DNA of 64,000 nt from a bacterium (GCA_017536545.1 JAFXHF010000017.1:62001-126000); one strand, 5' to 3'. Shown: positions 34,204 through 42,935, counted from the stretch's first letter. Program-made: numbers and translations. Notes: generated by a model not told the origin, from the sequence alone.

Positions 34204-35874
34204 ATGAACGAAAAGTTAAAAGAAAGTCTGAAGTTGTTACCATCGCTCCCTGGGTGTTATATCTATTATAACGCTGATAACGAGGTGATTTATGTTGGTA
34301 AAGCTAAGATTTTAAAACGTCGTGTAATGTCATATTTTAATCGTAAAAATCACGACAGTGTCAAAGTTAATATCTTAGTTTCTCAGATTGATCATTTAGA
34401 ATATATCATTACCAATACAGAGGTTGAGGCATTAATTCTTGAAAGTCATTTAATAAAAAAACACAAACCTCGATATAATATTTTATTGAAAGACGATAAA
34501 AAATATCCATATTTTCTTATTACAAATGAGGATTTCCCAAGAATTTCTATCGTTCGTAAACGAAATATGAATCCTGAAAAGGGTCGTTATTATGGACCTT
34601 ATACGGATATAAGAGCGATGCATTCAACATTGGACTTTCTGAAAAAGATTTTTCCATTAAAACAGTGCAAAACTCCAAAATTCAAATCAAGACCTTGCTT
34701 GTATTACCACATAGGCAAATGTCTTGCACCTTGTCAAAACTTGGTTACAAGTGAAGAGTATAAGGCTATTGTTCAGCAGGCTGAGATGTTTTTATCAGGG
34801 AAACAGTCAGAATTGTTAAAGCAATTAATGGCACAAATTCAAAAGTATTCTGATGCACAGCAATATGAAAAGGCTGCAAGGCTTCGTGATAGTTATTTAG
34901 ATTTACAAAAAACGTTAGAAAAACAAAAAGTTGTGTATGAAAATACGAAACTCAATGAGGACGTAATTTCACTTCTTCACGAAGATGGTATCTTAGCAAT
35001 TGTTATTATGATGATTAGAGAAGGTCGTTTGATTGATAAAAAAGATTTTACTTATGAAGTTGAAGAAGATGATAAAACAGAGTTTTTTGCAACTTTTTTC
35101 AAAGAATACTACAACACTCTATCATTAGAATTTCCAGATAGAATTGTTTCTAACGAATTAGAAGCAGTTGGAGATAAAGCTTTGTATGAAGAATGGTTGA
35201 ATATAATCTCAAATAAAAAAGTAAAAATTAGTTATGGTAAATCAGCTCAGGGAAAAGAGCTTCAAAATCTAGCTGATAAAAATTGTCGTGTAGTTTTAGA
35301 TAATGCTAAACTTTCTAAGATGTCTAAAATCAGAGATGATTTTAATAATATTGGTTCTTATTTGAAAGAGAAATTAAAATTAAATAATTTCCCATATCGA
35401 ATGGAATGTTATGATATTTCGCATATCCAAGGGACAAATACTGTTGCTTCAATGGTTACTTTTGTAAATGGTTTGAGTAAAAAATCTGATTATAAAAAGT
35501 TCAAAATCAAATCAACTGAGGGTAAACCAGACGACTTTTTATCAATGAAAGAAGTTTTGACAAGACGATTATCAAGGTTAGGTGAAAAAGGTTGGGAAAA
35601 ACCTGACCTAATCATAATTGATGGTGGTAAAGGACAGTTATCAAGTGTAATGCAAATTGTAGAAGAAATGGGTGTAACAGGAATTGATTTTGTGAGTTTG
35701 GCAAAAAGAGAGGAAGAAGTTTTCCTGCCTAAGCAATCTAAATCAGTTCTTTTACCGAGAGAGTCAAGTGCATTATTTTTATTCCAAAGAATAAGAGATG
35801 AAGCACATAGATTTGCGATTACATATCACAGGAAATTACGTTCAAAAAGTGCAATAAGTGAGGATAAAAAATAA
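34204..35874 (+). CDS. uvrC: excinuclease ABC subunit C, without C-terminal HhH domain
   Basis: UvrC makes both incisions in nucleotide-excision repair. The 556 residues include the GIY-YIG domain (LPGCYIYYNADNEVIYVGKA near residue 14), the Cys-rich CLYYHIGKCLAPC near 163, a UVR segment (AQQYEKAARLRD near 217), and the RNase-H-like C-terminal nuclease (ECYDISHIQG near 401, IDGGKGQLS near 473, and an RDEAHRFA motif near 529). Family members normally continue for 50-60 residues into a tandem helix-hairpin-helix domain; here the protein stops after HRKLRSKSA and a terminator hairpin overlaps the stop codon. The likely mRNA is leaderless. Confidence 0.95.
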   Translation: MNEKLKESLKLLPSLPGCYIYYNADNEVIYVGKAKILKRRVMSYFNRKNHDSVKVNILVSQIDHLEYIITNTEVEALILESHLIKKHKPRYNILLKDDKKYPYFLITNEDFPRISIVRKRNMNPEKGRYYGPYTDIRAMHSTLDFLKKIFPLKQCKTPKFKSRPCLYYHIGKCLAPCQNLVTSEEYKAIVQQAEMFLSGKQSELLKQLMAQIQKYSDAQQYEKAARLRDSYLDLQKTLEKQKVVYENTKLNEDVISLLHEDGILAIVIMMIREGRLIDKKDFTYEVEEDDKTEFFATFFKEYYNTLSLEFPDRIVSNELEAVGDKALYEEWLNIISNKKVKISYGKSAQGKELQNLADKNCRVVLDNAKLSKMSKIRDDFNNIGSYLKEKLKLNNFPYRMECYDISHIQGTNTVASMVTFVNGLSKKSDYKKFKIKSTEGKPDDFLSMKEVLTRRLSRLGEKGWEKPDLIIIDGGKGQLSSVMQIVEEMGVTGIDFVSLAKREEEVFLPKQSKSVLLPRESSALFLFQRIRDEAHRFAITYHRKLRSKSAISEDKK

Positions 35875-35900
35875 GGTACCTTTTCAGGTACCTCATTTTT
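35874..35900. terminator. intrinsic terminator
   Basis: AGGTACC, 6-nt loop, GGTACCT followed by a T-rich run on the plus strand; it overlaps the last base of the uvrC stop and reaches the end of the convergent operon. Confidence 0.75.
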
Positions 35901-36505
35901 TATTTTTGTCTAAATATTGATTTAATGTAGTTTTGTAAGCCTTTTTTTACTTGTTCAACTGATTCTGGAGCATTTTCATCAATCTCTTCAACTTCAGCTA
36001 TCCTATGTTGAACGGTTTCTTCTACTGACATTAATTCTTCTTTTGGTTCATCACTAGAAGAAATTTCATTATCCATAGTTGGCATTGCCATTTCTAGAGC
36101 TTGCCTAAATGAAGTTTTTTTCTTAGTTGGAGCATCGGATTTAGCTTCATCAGATTCACCTTCCATAGCGATAGATTTGTCTTCATCTTCAGCTTTGATA
36201 AGATCACTCATTGCAAGGTATATTTCTTTTAAATCCGAAATAATACTACTTGTACCTAGCCATTTTCTTACATATTTTTCATCTGGTCCCAAGCTACCGT
36301 CGGTTTTAGTACCATCTGCGATGTTGAATACAGCTTCAGAAATTCCGATAGTAATAATAACGTGTGCGTAATGGTATTTAGAATTCATTTTTAATTTCAA
36401 GTTATTATACTTGGTGATATTCATATTCGTTGAGTTATGTGCGTCCTGTTGTGAACGTATGATGTACTCTTGAAGTTTTTGAGCAAGTTCGTGAAGTGTT
36501 TTCAT
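35900..36505 (-). CDS. unknown protein, last gene of the stator-like operon, paralogue of its neighbour
   Basis: A 201-residue protein with no signal peptide or membrane helix. Residues 1-110 share a motif order with the preceding gene: NLKLK, a strand HVIITIGISEAVF, then an ADGTKTDGSLGPDEKYVRKW segment and a helix. Residues 110-201 are an acidic Ser/Glu-rich linker ending in a basic amphipathic helix (GLQNYIKSIFRQK) that could bind membrane or a partner. I know no family with the ISEAxF / GSLG / YV-x-x-W signature. It is the fifth gene of the operon starting at 40037. Confidence 0.72.
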   Translation of the reverse strand: MKTLHELAQKLQEYIIRSQQDAHNSTNMNITKYNNLKLKMNSKYHYAHVIITIGISEAVFNIADGTKTDGSLGPDEKYVRKWLGTSSIISDLKEIYLAMSDLIKAEDEDKSIAMEGESDEAKSDAPTKKKTSFRQALEMAMPTMDNEISSSDEPKEELMSVEETVQHRIAEVEEIDENAPESVEQVKKGLQNYIKSIFRQK

Positions 36506-36524
36506 AATTTGAATCCTCTATATT

Positions 36525-37028
36525 CTAATTTTCAATATCTTCGTCATTGTTGTAACTAGCAAAACGTTCTTTTTTCCGTTGAATTTCTTGTTTTTTAGTT
36601 TTATCTATACCTGTTCCGGTCATATCTACTTGTAATGAGTTTGCTCGATTAGTTCTTCGTTCTGTAGATTCATCTGTGCATTTTCTAAATCCAGAATCTT
36701 CGGCTTCTACAGCATCTCTAATCATTTGCCATTGTTTTTTTAATTCTTTGTTAATATTGGTTCTTTCTGACCATCTTTTTACGTAGTTATCTTCATCTCC
36801 CAAGCTGCCATTTAGTAATTTCCCGTTTGAAAGTGAAAAACAAGCTTCTGATATCCCAATCGAAACATAGAAATGAGGTTCGGTAGTTCTTCTTGGGTCA
36901 ATATAAACTTTAAGATTATGGTATCTGTGAGAATAAAACACGGCATCCCCATACTTATCAGTAAGAGCATTAATTAGAAATTCTTTTAAACTGTTTTCAA
37001 ATCTTGCAAGTGAATTGATCTTTGCCAT
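36525..37028 (-). CDS. unknown protein, fourth gene of the stator-like operon
   Basis: A 167-residue soluble protein. Its first 110 residues match the downstream paralogue: YHNLKVYIDPRR, then HFYVSIGISEACF, GSLGDEDNYVKRW near residue 75, and an acidic helix. The C-terminal 50 residues are basic and probably disordered. The predicted core is alpha/beta. Duplication within the operon suggests two related subunits or an adaptor pair for the membrane complex encoded upstream; this is inference from position only. Confidence 0.72.
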   Translation of the reverse strand: MAKINSLARFENSLKEFLINALTDKYGDAVFYSHRYHNLKVYIDPRRTTEPHFYVSIGISEACFSLSNGKLLNGSLGDEDNYVKRWSERTNINKELKKQWQMIRDAVEAEDSGFRKCTDESTERRTNRANSLQVDMTGTGIDKTKKQEIQRKKERFASYNNDEDIEN

Positions 37029-37039
37029 ATATTTTCCTT

Positions 37040-38401
37040 TTAATTATTTAAGCTGTGAATTGGTGCAGGAATTCTTCCCCCTCGTTGTACAAAGTTTGTT
37101 GAAGATAGTGTATTTACTGGCATTATAGGCGCTTCTCCAAGTAATCCACCATATGAAATTTTATCGCCAACATCTTTACCGTGTGCAGGAATAATTCTTA
37201 CTGCTGTAGTTTTTTTGTTAATCATACCGATTGCCATTTCGTCTGCAATAATCCCTGCAATTGTATCTGTAGGTGTTTTGCCTGGAATTGCAATCATATC
37301 AAGTCCAACTGAACAAACGCAAGTCATTGCTTCTAGTTTGTCAAAAGTTAAACATCCGATTGTCGCAGCTTCAATCATACCAGCATCTTCTGATACTGGT
37401 ATAAATGCTCCAGATAAGCCCCCAACGTGTGAGCTTGCCATAATTCCACCTTTTTTCACTGCGTCATTTAGCATAGCAAGTGCAGCAGTTGTGCCGTGGG
37501 CTCCAGCATGTTCCAGTCCCATTGCTTGGAAAATCCCAGCAACGCTATCGCCAGGAGCTGGAGTTGGAGCTAAAGATAAGTCAATTACACCAAATGGAAT
37601 ATCTAGTCTTTGGGCTAATTTTCTTCCGATAAGTTCTCCAGTTGAAGTGATTTTGAATGCGATTTCCTTAATTTTGTTTGCAAGTTCGCTCATATCTGCG
37701 TCTTTTGGTAAGGCCTCTACTGCAGCTCTTACAACCCCAGGGCCAGAAACTCCGACGTTAAGTGCACATTCTGGTTCACCCATTCCACAAAAAGCTCCTG
37801 CCATAAATGGGTTGTCTCCTGGAACGTTACAGAACACAACTAATTTCGCAGCACCGATACCATCTCTATCTGCCGTTACTTCAGCCGCTTTTTTAATAAT
37901 TTCAGACATTTTCAAGACAGCATCCATATTGATACCTGTTTTTGAAGATGCAAGATTGATTGATGAGCAAACTCTTTCTGTTGTTGCCAATGCTTCAGGA
38001 ATACTTTCGATTAAAAGGTTATCCCCTTTTGTGCAACCTTTTTCAACTAATGCTGAAAATCCTCCAATAAAGTTAACTCCAACTTCTTTTGCTGCTTTAT
38101 CTAATGTTTGAGCAATTTTCACATAATCAGGGTCTTTACAAGATTCGCCGATAAATGAAATTGGCGTAACTGCAATTCGTTTGTTGATAATTGGGATTGA
38201 GTATTCATCTGCTAATTCATCTGCATATTCTACAAGGTTTTTTGCATATTTTTTAATTTTATTATAAATCTTTTCGCACACTGTGTCTGTATCTTCAGCG
38301 ATACAATCTCTAAGGCTCAATGCTAGTGTTACAGTCCTGATATCAAGATTGTATAAGCGAATCATATTCATTGTTTCAATAATGTTATTTGTATCTATCA
38401 T
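37040..38401 (-). CDS. UPF0210 (PFL/DUF711) family protein
   Basis: A 453-residue protein matching the UPF0210 family: [20 protein letters not shown] at the start, [13 protein letters not shown] near residue 73, [10 protein letters not shown], and glycine-rich segments such as [12 protein letters not shown]. The family has a pyruvate-formate-lyase-like fold but lacks a known reaction. It is usually paired with a small ACT-domain protein, which is absent here. The frame reaches 38434, but AGGA lies 8 nt before the ATG at 38401 and this ATG overlaps the stop of the MotB-like gene as ATGA, so translation is coupled to the stator genes. Confidence 0.9.
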   Translation of the reverse strand: MIDTNNIIETMNMIRLYNLDIRTVTLALSLRDCIAEDTDTVCEKIYNKIKKYAKNLVEYADELADEYSIPIINKRIAVTPISFIGESCKDPDYVKIAQTLDKAAKEVGVNFIGGFSALVEKGCTKGDNLLIESIPEALATTERVCSSINLASSKTGINMDAVLKMSEIIKKAAEVTADRDGIGAAKLVVFCNVPGDNPFMAGAFCGMGEPECALNVGVSGPGVVRAAVEALPKDADMSELANKIKEIAFKITSTGELIGRKLAQRLDIPFGVIDLSLAPTPAPGDSVAGIFQAMGLEHAGAHGTTAALAMLNDAVKKGGIMASSHVGGLSGAFIPVSEDAGMIEAATIGCLTFDKLEAMTCVCSVGLDMIAIPGKTPTDTIAGIIADEMAIGMINKKTTAVRIIPAHGKDVGDKISYGGLLGEAPIMPVNTLSSTNFVQRGGRIPAPIHSLNN

Positions 38402-39117
38402 CTTTTTAATCCTAGTGCTGTGGAAACATCCCAATTTTTAACTTTTAATTTTAACTCTACACGACGGCTTTTGTCGTAATCCTCAACCCCATTTATTAAA
38501 ATCGGTTCGTTGTAACTCTTACCTTCTACAACGACGATTTTTCTAAACTGTTCGGAATATTCTGGATTATAGTTTGTTGAGAACATATATTCTGTTACTG
38601 CGTGTGCACGCTTTAAGCTTAACTCCATATTTTTAAGGAATTGCTCTTCTTTTGTATTTAAACCAGCAAAAGTTTGTGAATCCGTGTGCCCTTGTATTAT
38701 AATATATTCTATTTGTTCTGCCAACTCTTTATCCGCAAAAATTGATTCAATATATATTGGAGCAATTTTATCTAGCAATTTTTTACCATTGTCTGAGAGC
38801 ACATAACTGTTTAACTCAAAAAGTTCAACATCTGAGATTTTTAAGTCCCCAGTCATTTTATCTATCTCAACTTGGATATCTTTACTATCTAAGTGTCCCC
38901 CAATTTTTTCTGCTTCAAATTTTGAGCTAATTTTTTCAGAAACTTCCATCTGAATTTTTTGTTGTTGAACTGTTTGTTGTGAAAATCCAGTCATTGCAAG
39001 TACAAATAAGGTAATGAAGATGATAGCTAAACCTAACAAAAGGTCAGCCATGGTAACCCAAAAGATATTACCTTCACCTTCTTCACTATGAACTTGTCCT
39101 CTGAATTTTATACCCAT
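38398..39117 (-). CDS. MotB/ZorB-like protein with OmpA peptidoglycan-binding domain
   Basis: A 239-residue protein with one N-terminal membrane helix (about 22-44). An aspartate sits at the start of the helix ([11 protein letters not shown]25), the position of the proton-carrying Asp of MotB. A linker is followed by an OmpA-like domain (about 95-230) with the family motifs [11 protein letters not shown] near 139, a LSLKRAHAV segment near 166 and a YDKSRRVEL arginine pair near 217, which bind peptidoglycan. It follows the MotA/ZorA-like gene by 11 nt. It looks like the anchored B subunit of an ion-driven 5:2 motor. Confidence 0.85.
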   Translation of the reverse strand: MGIKFRGQVHSEEGEGNIFWVTMADLLLGLAIIFITLFVLAMTGFSQQTVQQQKIQMEVSEKISSKFEAEKIGGHLDSKDIQVEIDKMTGDLKISDVELFELNSYVLSDNGKKLLDKIAPIYIESIFADKELAEQIEYIIIQGHTDSQTFAGLNTKEEQFLKNMELSLKRAHAVTEYMFSTNYNPEYSEQFRKIVVVEGKSYNEPILINGVEDYDKSRRVELKLKVKNWDVSTALGLKR

Positions 39118-39128
39118 CTTTTTCCTTA

Positions 39129-40037
39129 TTAGAATAATTCATCTACAACGTCAGCATTCTTTTTCTCTTGAAGAGATTGTTTAAGCTGTTTGTTTAATTG
39201 GTTTAATCCAAAAATTAGGTTTTCAAGATATGGAACCAAGTTTGTTGCCATACTTGTATTAAATGCGGTTTTGAATTGTACTGGAATGTCTGCCATAACG
39301 TTTGTTGTTGTGTTATTAGAAATTTTTGACTCTCTTAATAACTCATACAAGAATTTTTCAGCAGAAATGCTTGCAAATAATCCACCCATAATCTCTTGGA
39401 TTTTGCCAAGAGGAGTTTTGCATAATTTGTTATACATAATTCTTTCAATTAACAAATAGATTAGTGATGAACCCACCGCAACAACTGAAACTAATGCTGC
39501 AGTTTGCATGTTCACCATAAATCCTGAAACAGATGCAATTGTTTTTTCTTGAGTCGAAAAGTCAATTCTACCAAATGCGATTGCAATATTTAAAAATGTA
39601 AACAATGGACCAAAACCTGTTAAAACAGTTGGTATTGTTTGTGTCATTTTATAGTTGAATTTTGATGTAACTAATGTTTCTTCATTAAAGAAGAATAATG
39701 GATCTGAAGTTGTTTGAACGTTTTGCACAGTTGAAGATACGTCTTTATACTTCATATCATCATTCCCAGATTTTAAAGCGATGGATTCAGAGAAAACTAA
39801 AGTGTTTTTGAACTCTGTCCAAACTGCTGAAACGTAAGGGTTTTGTAACATCCACGTATCAATTTCTTTGAAACGGAAGTTTAAGTCATTTTTCTTGAAT
39901 CCTTCCATATATGCGATAATTGCATTTAAGTTTTTCCCAACTTGCATATATTTTGAAAAACAATATATTGTAGATGAGATAAATGTTATCAATACTACTA
40001 AAATTGGTATATCTGTTATTATTTTAATGAAATTCAT
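39129..40037 (-). CDS. MotA/ExbB/ZorA-like ion-channel protein
   Basis: A 302-residue protein with three hydrophobic helices at about 8-28, 135-156 and 172-197. Helices 2 and 3 match the MotA/TolQ/ExbB channel pair, with IPTVLTGFGPLFTFLNIAIAF near 135 (a glycine-rich first helix preceded by a FFNEETLV segment). This pattern resembles ZorA of Zorya systems more than flagellar MotA. The C-terminal 100 residues are helical and end in a Gln/Lys-rich coiled coil, shorter than the long tail of typical ZorA. Start ATG 40037 has GGAG 9 nt upstream; the frame continues 12 codons further without support. Confidence 0.8.
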   Translation of the reverse strand: MNFIKIITDIPILVVLITFISSTIYCFSKYMQVGKNLNAIIAYMEGFKKNDLNFRFKEIDTWMLQNPYVSAVWTEFKNTLVFSESIALKSGNDDMKYKDVSSTVQNVQTTSDPLFFFNEETLVTSKFNYKMTQTIPTVLTGFGPLFTFLNIAIAFGRIDFSTQEKTIASVSGFMVNMQTAALVSVVAVGSSLIYLLIERIMYNKLCKTPLGKIQEIMGGLFASISAEKFLYELLRESKISNNTTTNVMADIPVQFKTAFNTSMATNLVPYLENLIFGLNQLNKQLKQSLQEKKNADVVDELF

Positions 40038-40063
40038 TGCACAGCTCTCCATTCTCTGGGAGT

Positions 40064-40092
40064 AGTATATCACATTTTGTCCCTTGTGGCAA
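40064..40092 (-). promoter_or_regulatory. strong promoter of the stator-like operon
   Basis: Minus strand TTGCCA at 40092-40087, 17 bp, then TATACT at 40069-40064 preceded by TGa. Both boxes differ from consensus by one base. It lies directly after the bioY stop codon, so the five-gene operon is transcribed on its own. Confidence 0.7.
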
Positions 40093-40094
40093 CG

Positions 40095-40760
40095 TTATTT
40101 CAATATAAATTTCAATCCTTCGTGTAAATATTTTCCTATTAGGACAAGTATAAAACTTAAAATTATATCGTAAATTATTTTTAACCCGCTTTGAGCAGTT
40201 ATCCAGCCTAAAATAAACATTGAGCCAGAGTGTTTAATTAACGCTATTATTAGCATATAAAGTATTCCACCTGTGTGTATTGTCAAAACCCCAGCTAATG
40301 TGGCTTTAATCATATCTAAAAAAGAATATTTATCGAGAAGTTTACCTGCGATTATTATGGCTGGGATATAAGATAGGATGTAGCCAAAACCGTACTCTCC
40401 AATGTATCTGATTCCACCTCCGAGTGCAAAAACTGGAAATGCAAAAAGTCCAATTAAAATATATAGAAGAATGCTAGTTAAGGCCATTTTTCTTCCGACA
40501 GTTGAGCATATAAGCATTAGGATTGGTATTTGTGGAATGAATGGTATGCAGTATATGAAATTATCCATTGAGAGATTTTTGTTTGTGAACAAGTCTAATG
40601 GAAGAATGTAATGTTTAAAGTTTAGGTTTATAAATGTAGAAGCAATAATTAGTATTGTACAGAAAATTACAATAACAAAATTGATTAGAGGAATTTTAAT
40701 TTTTTTCCTCTTAGTTTTGTCTATGCGTTTCATTTTAGGTATTAAAGCTTCTTCACTCAT
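40095..40760 (-). CDS. bioY: biotin transporter BioY
   Basis: Substrate-binding membrane subunit of biotin uptake (ECF-type or alone). The 221-residue protein has a basic N-terminal tail and about six hydrophobic helices. The BioY signature FALGGGIRYIG...GFGYILSYIPA (near residues 112-135) is clear. Its start overlaps the rimI stop by 4 nt. Import capacity alongside an endogenous pathway (bioF-bioG-bioC, bioB) suggests biotin is salvaged when available. Confidence 0.88.
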   Translation of the reverse strand: MSEEALIPKMKRIDKTKRKKIKIPLINFVIVIFCTILIIASTFINLNFKHYILPLDLFTNKNLSMDNFIYCIPFIPQIPILMLICSTVGRKMALTSILLYILIGLFAFPVFALGGGIRYIGEYGFGYILSYIPAIIIAGKLLDKYSFLDMIKATLAGVLTIHTGGILYMLIIALIKHSGSMFILGWITAQSGLKIIYDIILSFILVLIGKYLHEGLKFILK

Positions 40761-41290
40761 TGTATATTTATTTTGCTTTCTAAGATTTTAATTGTTTCTT
40801 CATATTTATTTTTAAATTCATCAAAGAAAATATTTTTTGTCCACATAATTAGGGCATCTTCGTTGTTGTCTTGATAGTAACCTTTTCTTGTCCCAAATGA
40901 AGAAAATCCATATTTTGTGTAAAGGTTTATTGCAGGCTCATTGCTTACTCTAACTTCTAGTGTGATATACTTAATTTTTTCTTTGTAACAATCGTCTATT
41001 ATTCTTTTTAAAAGGGCTTCAGCATATTTTCTTCGTCTAAATTCTGGTCTAATGGCAATTGTTGTGATATGTGCTTCTTCCAAGATGTGCCAACATCCTG
41101 CATAACCTGCAAGAGTACCCTCTGGAGTTTTTAAGGCATAATATTTTGCAAGTTCATTGTTTATTTCACCCAAGAAAGAATCTTTTGACCAATGATGGTC
41201 ACCATATGCCGATTGTTCAATTTCAATTACTCCATCGACATCTTCTGGAGTCATTTTGTTTATGATTACTGTATCGATATCTGTTTGCAT
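40757..41290 (-). CDS. rimI: ribosomal-protein-alanine N-acetyltransferase RimI
   Basis: GNAT enzyme acetylating the N-terminus of ribosomal protein S18. The 177-residue protein has the Gcn5 A motif TTIAIRPEFRRRKYAEALL near residue 75, then TLEVRVSNEPAINLYTKYGF near 110, characteristic of RimI. A C-terminal extension of about 25 residues is charged. A TGtTAACAT box lies 6 nt before the ATG and no ribosome site is present, so the mRNA may be leaderless. Confidence 0.9.
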   Translation of the reverse strand: MQTDIDTVIINKMTPEDVDGVIEIEQSAYGDHHWSKDSFLGEINNELAKYYALKTPEGTLAGYAGCWHILEEAHITTIAIRPEFRRRKYAEALLKRIIDDCYKEKIKYITLEVRVSNEPAINLYTKYGFSSFGTRKGYYQDNNEDALIMWTKNIFFDEFKNKYEETIKILESKINIQ

Positions 41291-41296
41291 AATTTT

Positions 41297-41305
41297 ATGT
41301 TAACA
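41297..41305 (-). promoter_or_regulatory. possible extended -10 of rimI-bioY
   Basis: Minus strand TGTTAACAT with the ATG 6 nt downstream. TAACAT matches TATAAT at four of six positions, but the geometry equals that of tgt, uvrC and rsmA. Confidence 0.35.
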
Positions 41306-41426
41306 CGAGCTCATGTGCCTTGCAATAATTTTAAAAAATATAACGCAAAAGGTGTAATTTATTTAATTAATAATTCACACATTAGAACAACTTAATAAAA
41401 ATTTACAAACATGGTAAAAAGATTAT

Positions 41427-41456
41427 TTTTAAAGGTTTTACGGCAAACCTTTAAAA
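41427..41456. promoter_or_regulatory. 30-bp palindrome upstream of the infA operon
   Basis: A perfect 12-bp inverted repeat, TTTTAAAGGTTT and AAACCTTTAAAA, around TACGGC. No T-run follows on either strand, so it is not a terminator. It could be a protein-binding site or an RNA hairpin. It lies in the 324-bp gap between rimI and infA; the rest of that gap holds the promoter region described next. Confidence 0.5.
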
Positions 41457-41533
41457 TAGTGGTTGTGTTGTATTTTTAAATAAACAATATTTAAAAATCT
41501 TTGTAAAGAACCCTTAAAAACCTTTTGAAACTG

Positions 41534-41562
41534 CTTGCAAACAAATATTTTGCAAGTAGAAT
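41534..41562 (+). promoter_or_regulatory. infA-operon promoter overlapped by a palindrome
   Basis: TTGCAA (41535-41540), 16 bp, TAGAAT (41557-41562). A perfect 8-bp inverted repeat CTTGCAAA-N7-TTTGCAAG at 41534-41556 covers the -35 box and the spacer, the usual place of a repressor operator. Transcription would start near 41569, about 46 nt before infA. Confidence 0.45.
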
Positions 41563-41614
41563 TAAAATATCCCATGATTGTGGGTAGTTTTACAAAGCCG
41601 AAAATGAGGAATAT

Positions 41615-41830
41615 ATGGCAAAAGACGTAATAGAATTAGAAGGTACGATTGTTGAATCAATGCCGAATGCTATGTTCAAAGTTAAATTAGAAAATGGACA
41701 TGAAATATTAGCTCACATTTCAGGCAAAATCAGAAAGAATTTCATCAGAATTTTGCCAGGTGACAAAGTAAAAGTCGAAATGACACCATATGACTTAACA
41801 AAAGGTCGTATTACATTCAGACTTAAGTAA
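41615..41830 (+). CDS. infA: translation initiation factor IF-1
   Basis: A 71-residue S1/OB-fold factor occupying the A site of the 30S subunit during initiation. The sequence is standard length with [19 protein letters not shown] at the start and [16 protein letters not shown] toward the end. GAGGA precedes the ATG. First gene of the infA-rpmJ-rpsM-rpsK-rpsD-rpoA-rplQ operon. Confidence 0.98.
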   Translation: MAKDVIELEGTIVESMPNAMFKVKLENGHEILAHISGKIRKNFIRILPGDKVKVEMTPYDLTKGRITFRLK

Positions 41831-41873
41831 CACAAAATCTCACGTACAAACAAATATATAAAGGAAAAGACAA

Positions 41874-41987
41874 ATGAAAGTAAGATCATCAGTTAAAAAG
41901 ATTTGCGATAAATGCAAATGTATCAAAAGAAAAGGAAGAATCGCAGTTATCTGTGAAAACCCTAAACACAAACAAAGACAAGGTTAA
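41874..41987 (+). CDS. rpmJ: 50S ribosomal protein L36
   Basis: A 37-residue protein with the full L36 pattern: [15 protein letters not shown], then [19 protein letters not shown]. The zinc ligands C-x2-C, Cys and His are all present, so it is the zinc-bound form. AAGGA lies upstream. It is easily missed because of its size. Confidence 0.97.
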   Translation: MKVRSSVKKICDKCKCIKRKGRIAVICENPKHKQRQG

Positions 41988-41992
41988 TTTTA

Positions 41993-42079
41993 GCCAGTCG
42001 TGCTGACGGCGAAGTTGACAGAGTTAAATGCTGAACTTGCGAGCTAAACGGCAGGTGGTGAGGAAGTATTTAAGCCTCA
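41993..42079 (+). promoter_or_regulatory. structured RNA between rpmJ and rpsM
   Basis: This 132-bp gap is unusually GC-rich for the genome. Hairpins can be drawn at 41993-42010 (GCC-GTC/GAC-GGC) and at 42059-42079 (TGAGG/CCTCA), the second 40 nt before the rpsM start. In other bacteria S4 represses its operon by binding a pseudoknot upstream of rpsM, so this is a reasonable candidate for such a site. Confidence 0.4.
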
Positions 42080-42119
42080 TAAACAAAAAAATCTAACAAC
42101 AAGAAAAGGAGAAAAATAA

Positions 42120-42485
42120 ATGGCAAGACTAGTAGGGGTAGATCTACCTCGTAACAAAAGAATGGAAATCGCATTAACTTATATTTATGGTATTGGATCA
42201 ACTAGAGCTAAAAAAATCTTAGCTGCTACAGGTATCTCACCAGATTTAAGAACAGACGACCTAACTGAAGAAGATATTAGATTACTTCGTAACGAATTAT
42301 CTAACTACAACATCGAAGGTGACTTAAGACGTGAAATCACAATGAACATCAAACGTCTTCAAGAAATCGGTTCATTCAGAGGTATGCGTCACAAACGTAA
42401 ACTTCCATGCCGCGGTCAAAGAACAAAAACAAATGCTAGAACTCAACGCGGTAAAAAAACTGGCCCAGTTTCTAAAAAGAAATAA
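42120..42485 (+). CDS. rpsM: 30S ribosomal protein S13
   Basis: A 121-residue head protein contacting the P-site tRNA and the intersubunit bridge. It has [20 protein letters not shown], a helix-turn-helix middle, and the basic tail with [27 protein letters not shown] precedes the ATG. Position before rpsK-rpsD-rpoA is canonical. Confidence 0.98.
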   Translation: MARLVGVDLPRNKRMEIALTYIYGIGSTRAKKILAATGISPDLRTDDLTEEDIRLLRNELSNYNIEGDLRREITMNIKRLQEIGSFRGMRHKRKLPCRGQRTKTNARTQRGKKTGPVSKKK

Positions 42486-42548
42486 GACCTAATTAAGTTA
42501 AAGTATATTAATTAATAAAGATAAAGTAACAAGATAAAGGAAATAGAA

Positions 42549-42935
42549 ATGGCAAGACCACAAAAAACTAAGAAAAAAGAAAAGAAAAACGTATTGCAAG
42601 GTGTTGTACATATTCAATCAACATTCAACAATACAATCGTAACATCTACTGATACTCAAGGTAATGCTATTGCTTGGGCAACAGCTGGTGCTTCTGGGTT
42701 CAAAGGTGCTAGAAAAGGTACTCCATTCGCAGCTCAATCTGCTGCTGAATTGGTTGCTAAAAAATCAATTGATCAAGGTATGAAAAAAGTTGAAGTTCAT
42801 ATCAAAGGACCTGGTTCAGGTAGAGAAACTGCAATCAGAGCTATCCAAGCTGCAGGTTTAGAAATTACTCTTATTAAAGACGTAACTCCTATTCCTCACA
42901 ACGGATGCCGTCCACCTAAAAAACGTCGTGTATAG
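42549..42935 (+). CDS. rpsK: 30S ribosomal protein S11
   Basis: A 128-residue platform protein with the signature [12 protein letters not shown] near residue 23 and the conserved C-terminal [17 protein letters not shown]. It lies 63 nt after rpsM with AAGGA before the ATG, and 117 nt before rpsD, a gap that holds a structured leader. Confidence 0.98.
   Translation: MARPQKTKKKEKKNVLQGVVHIQSTFNNTIVTSTDTQGNAIAWATAGASGFKGARKGTPFAAQSAAELVAKKSIDQGMKKVEVHIKGPGSGRETAIRAIQAAGLEITLIKDVTPIPHNGCRPPKKRRV

Noticed and set aside
37215-38111. A 298-codon open frame on the plus strand opposite the UPF0210 gene
   Set aside because: It is antisense to a clearly conserved protein, its product is a Ser/Pro/Ile-rich mirror of glycine/alanine-rich coding sequence, and it has no ribosome site.
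39129-40037. Flagellar MotA
   Set aside because: Only three membrane helices are visible and no flagellar gene is near; the helix-2 motif and OmpA partner fit ZorA/ExbB-like channels better.
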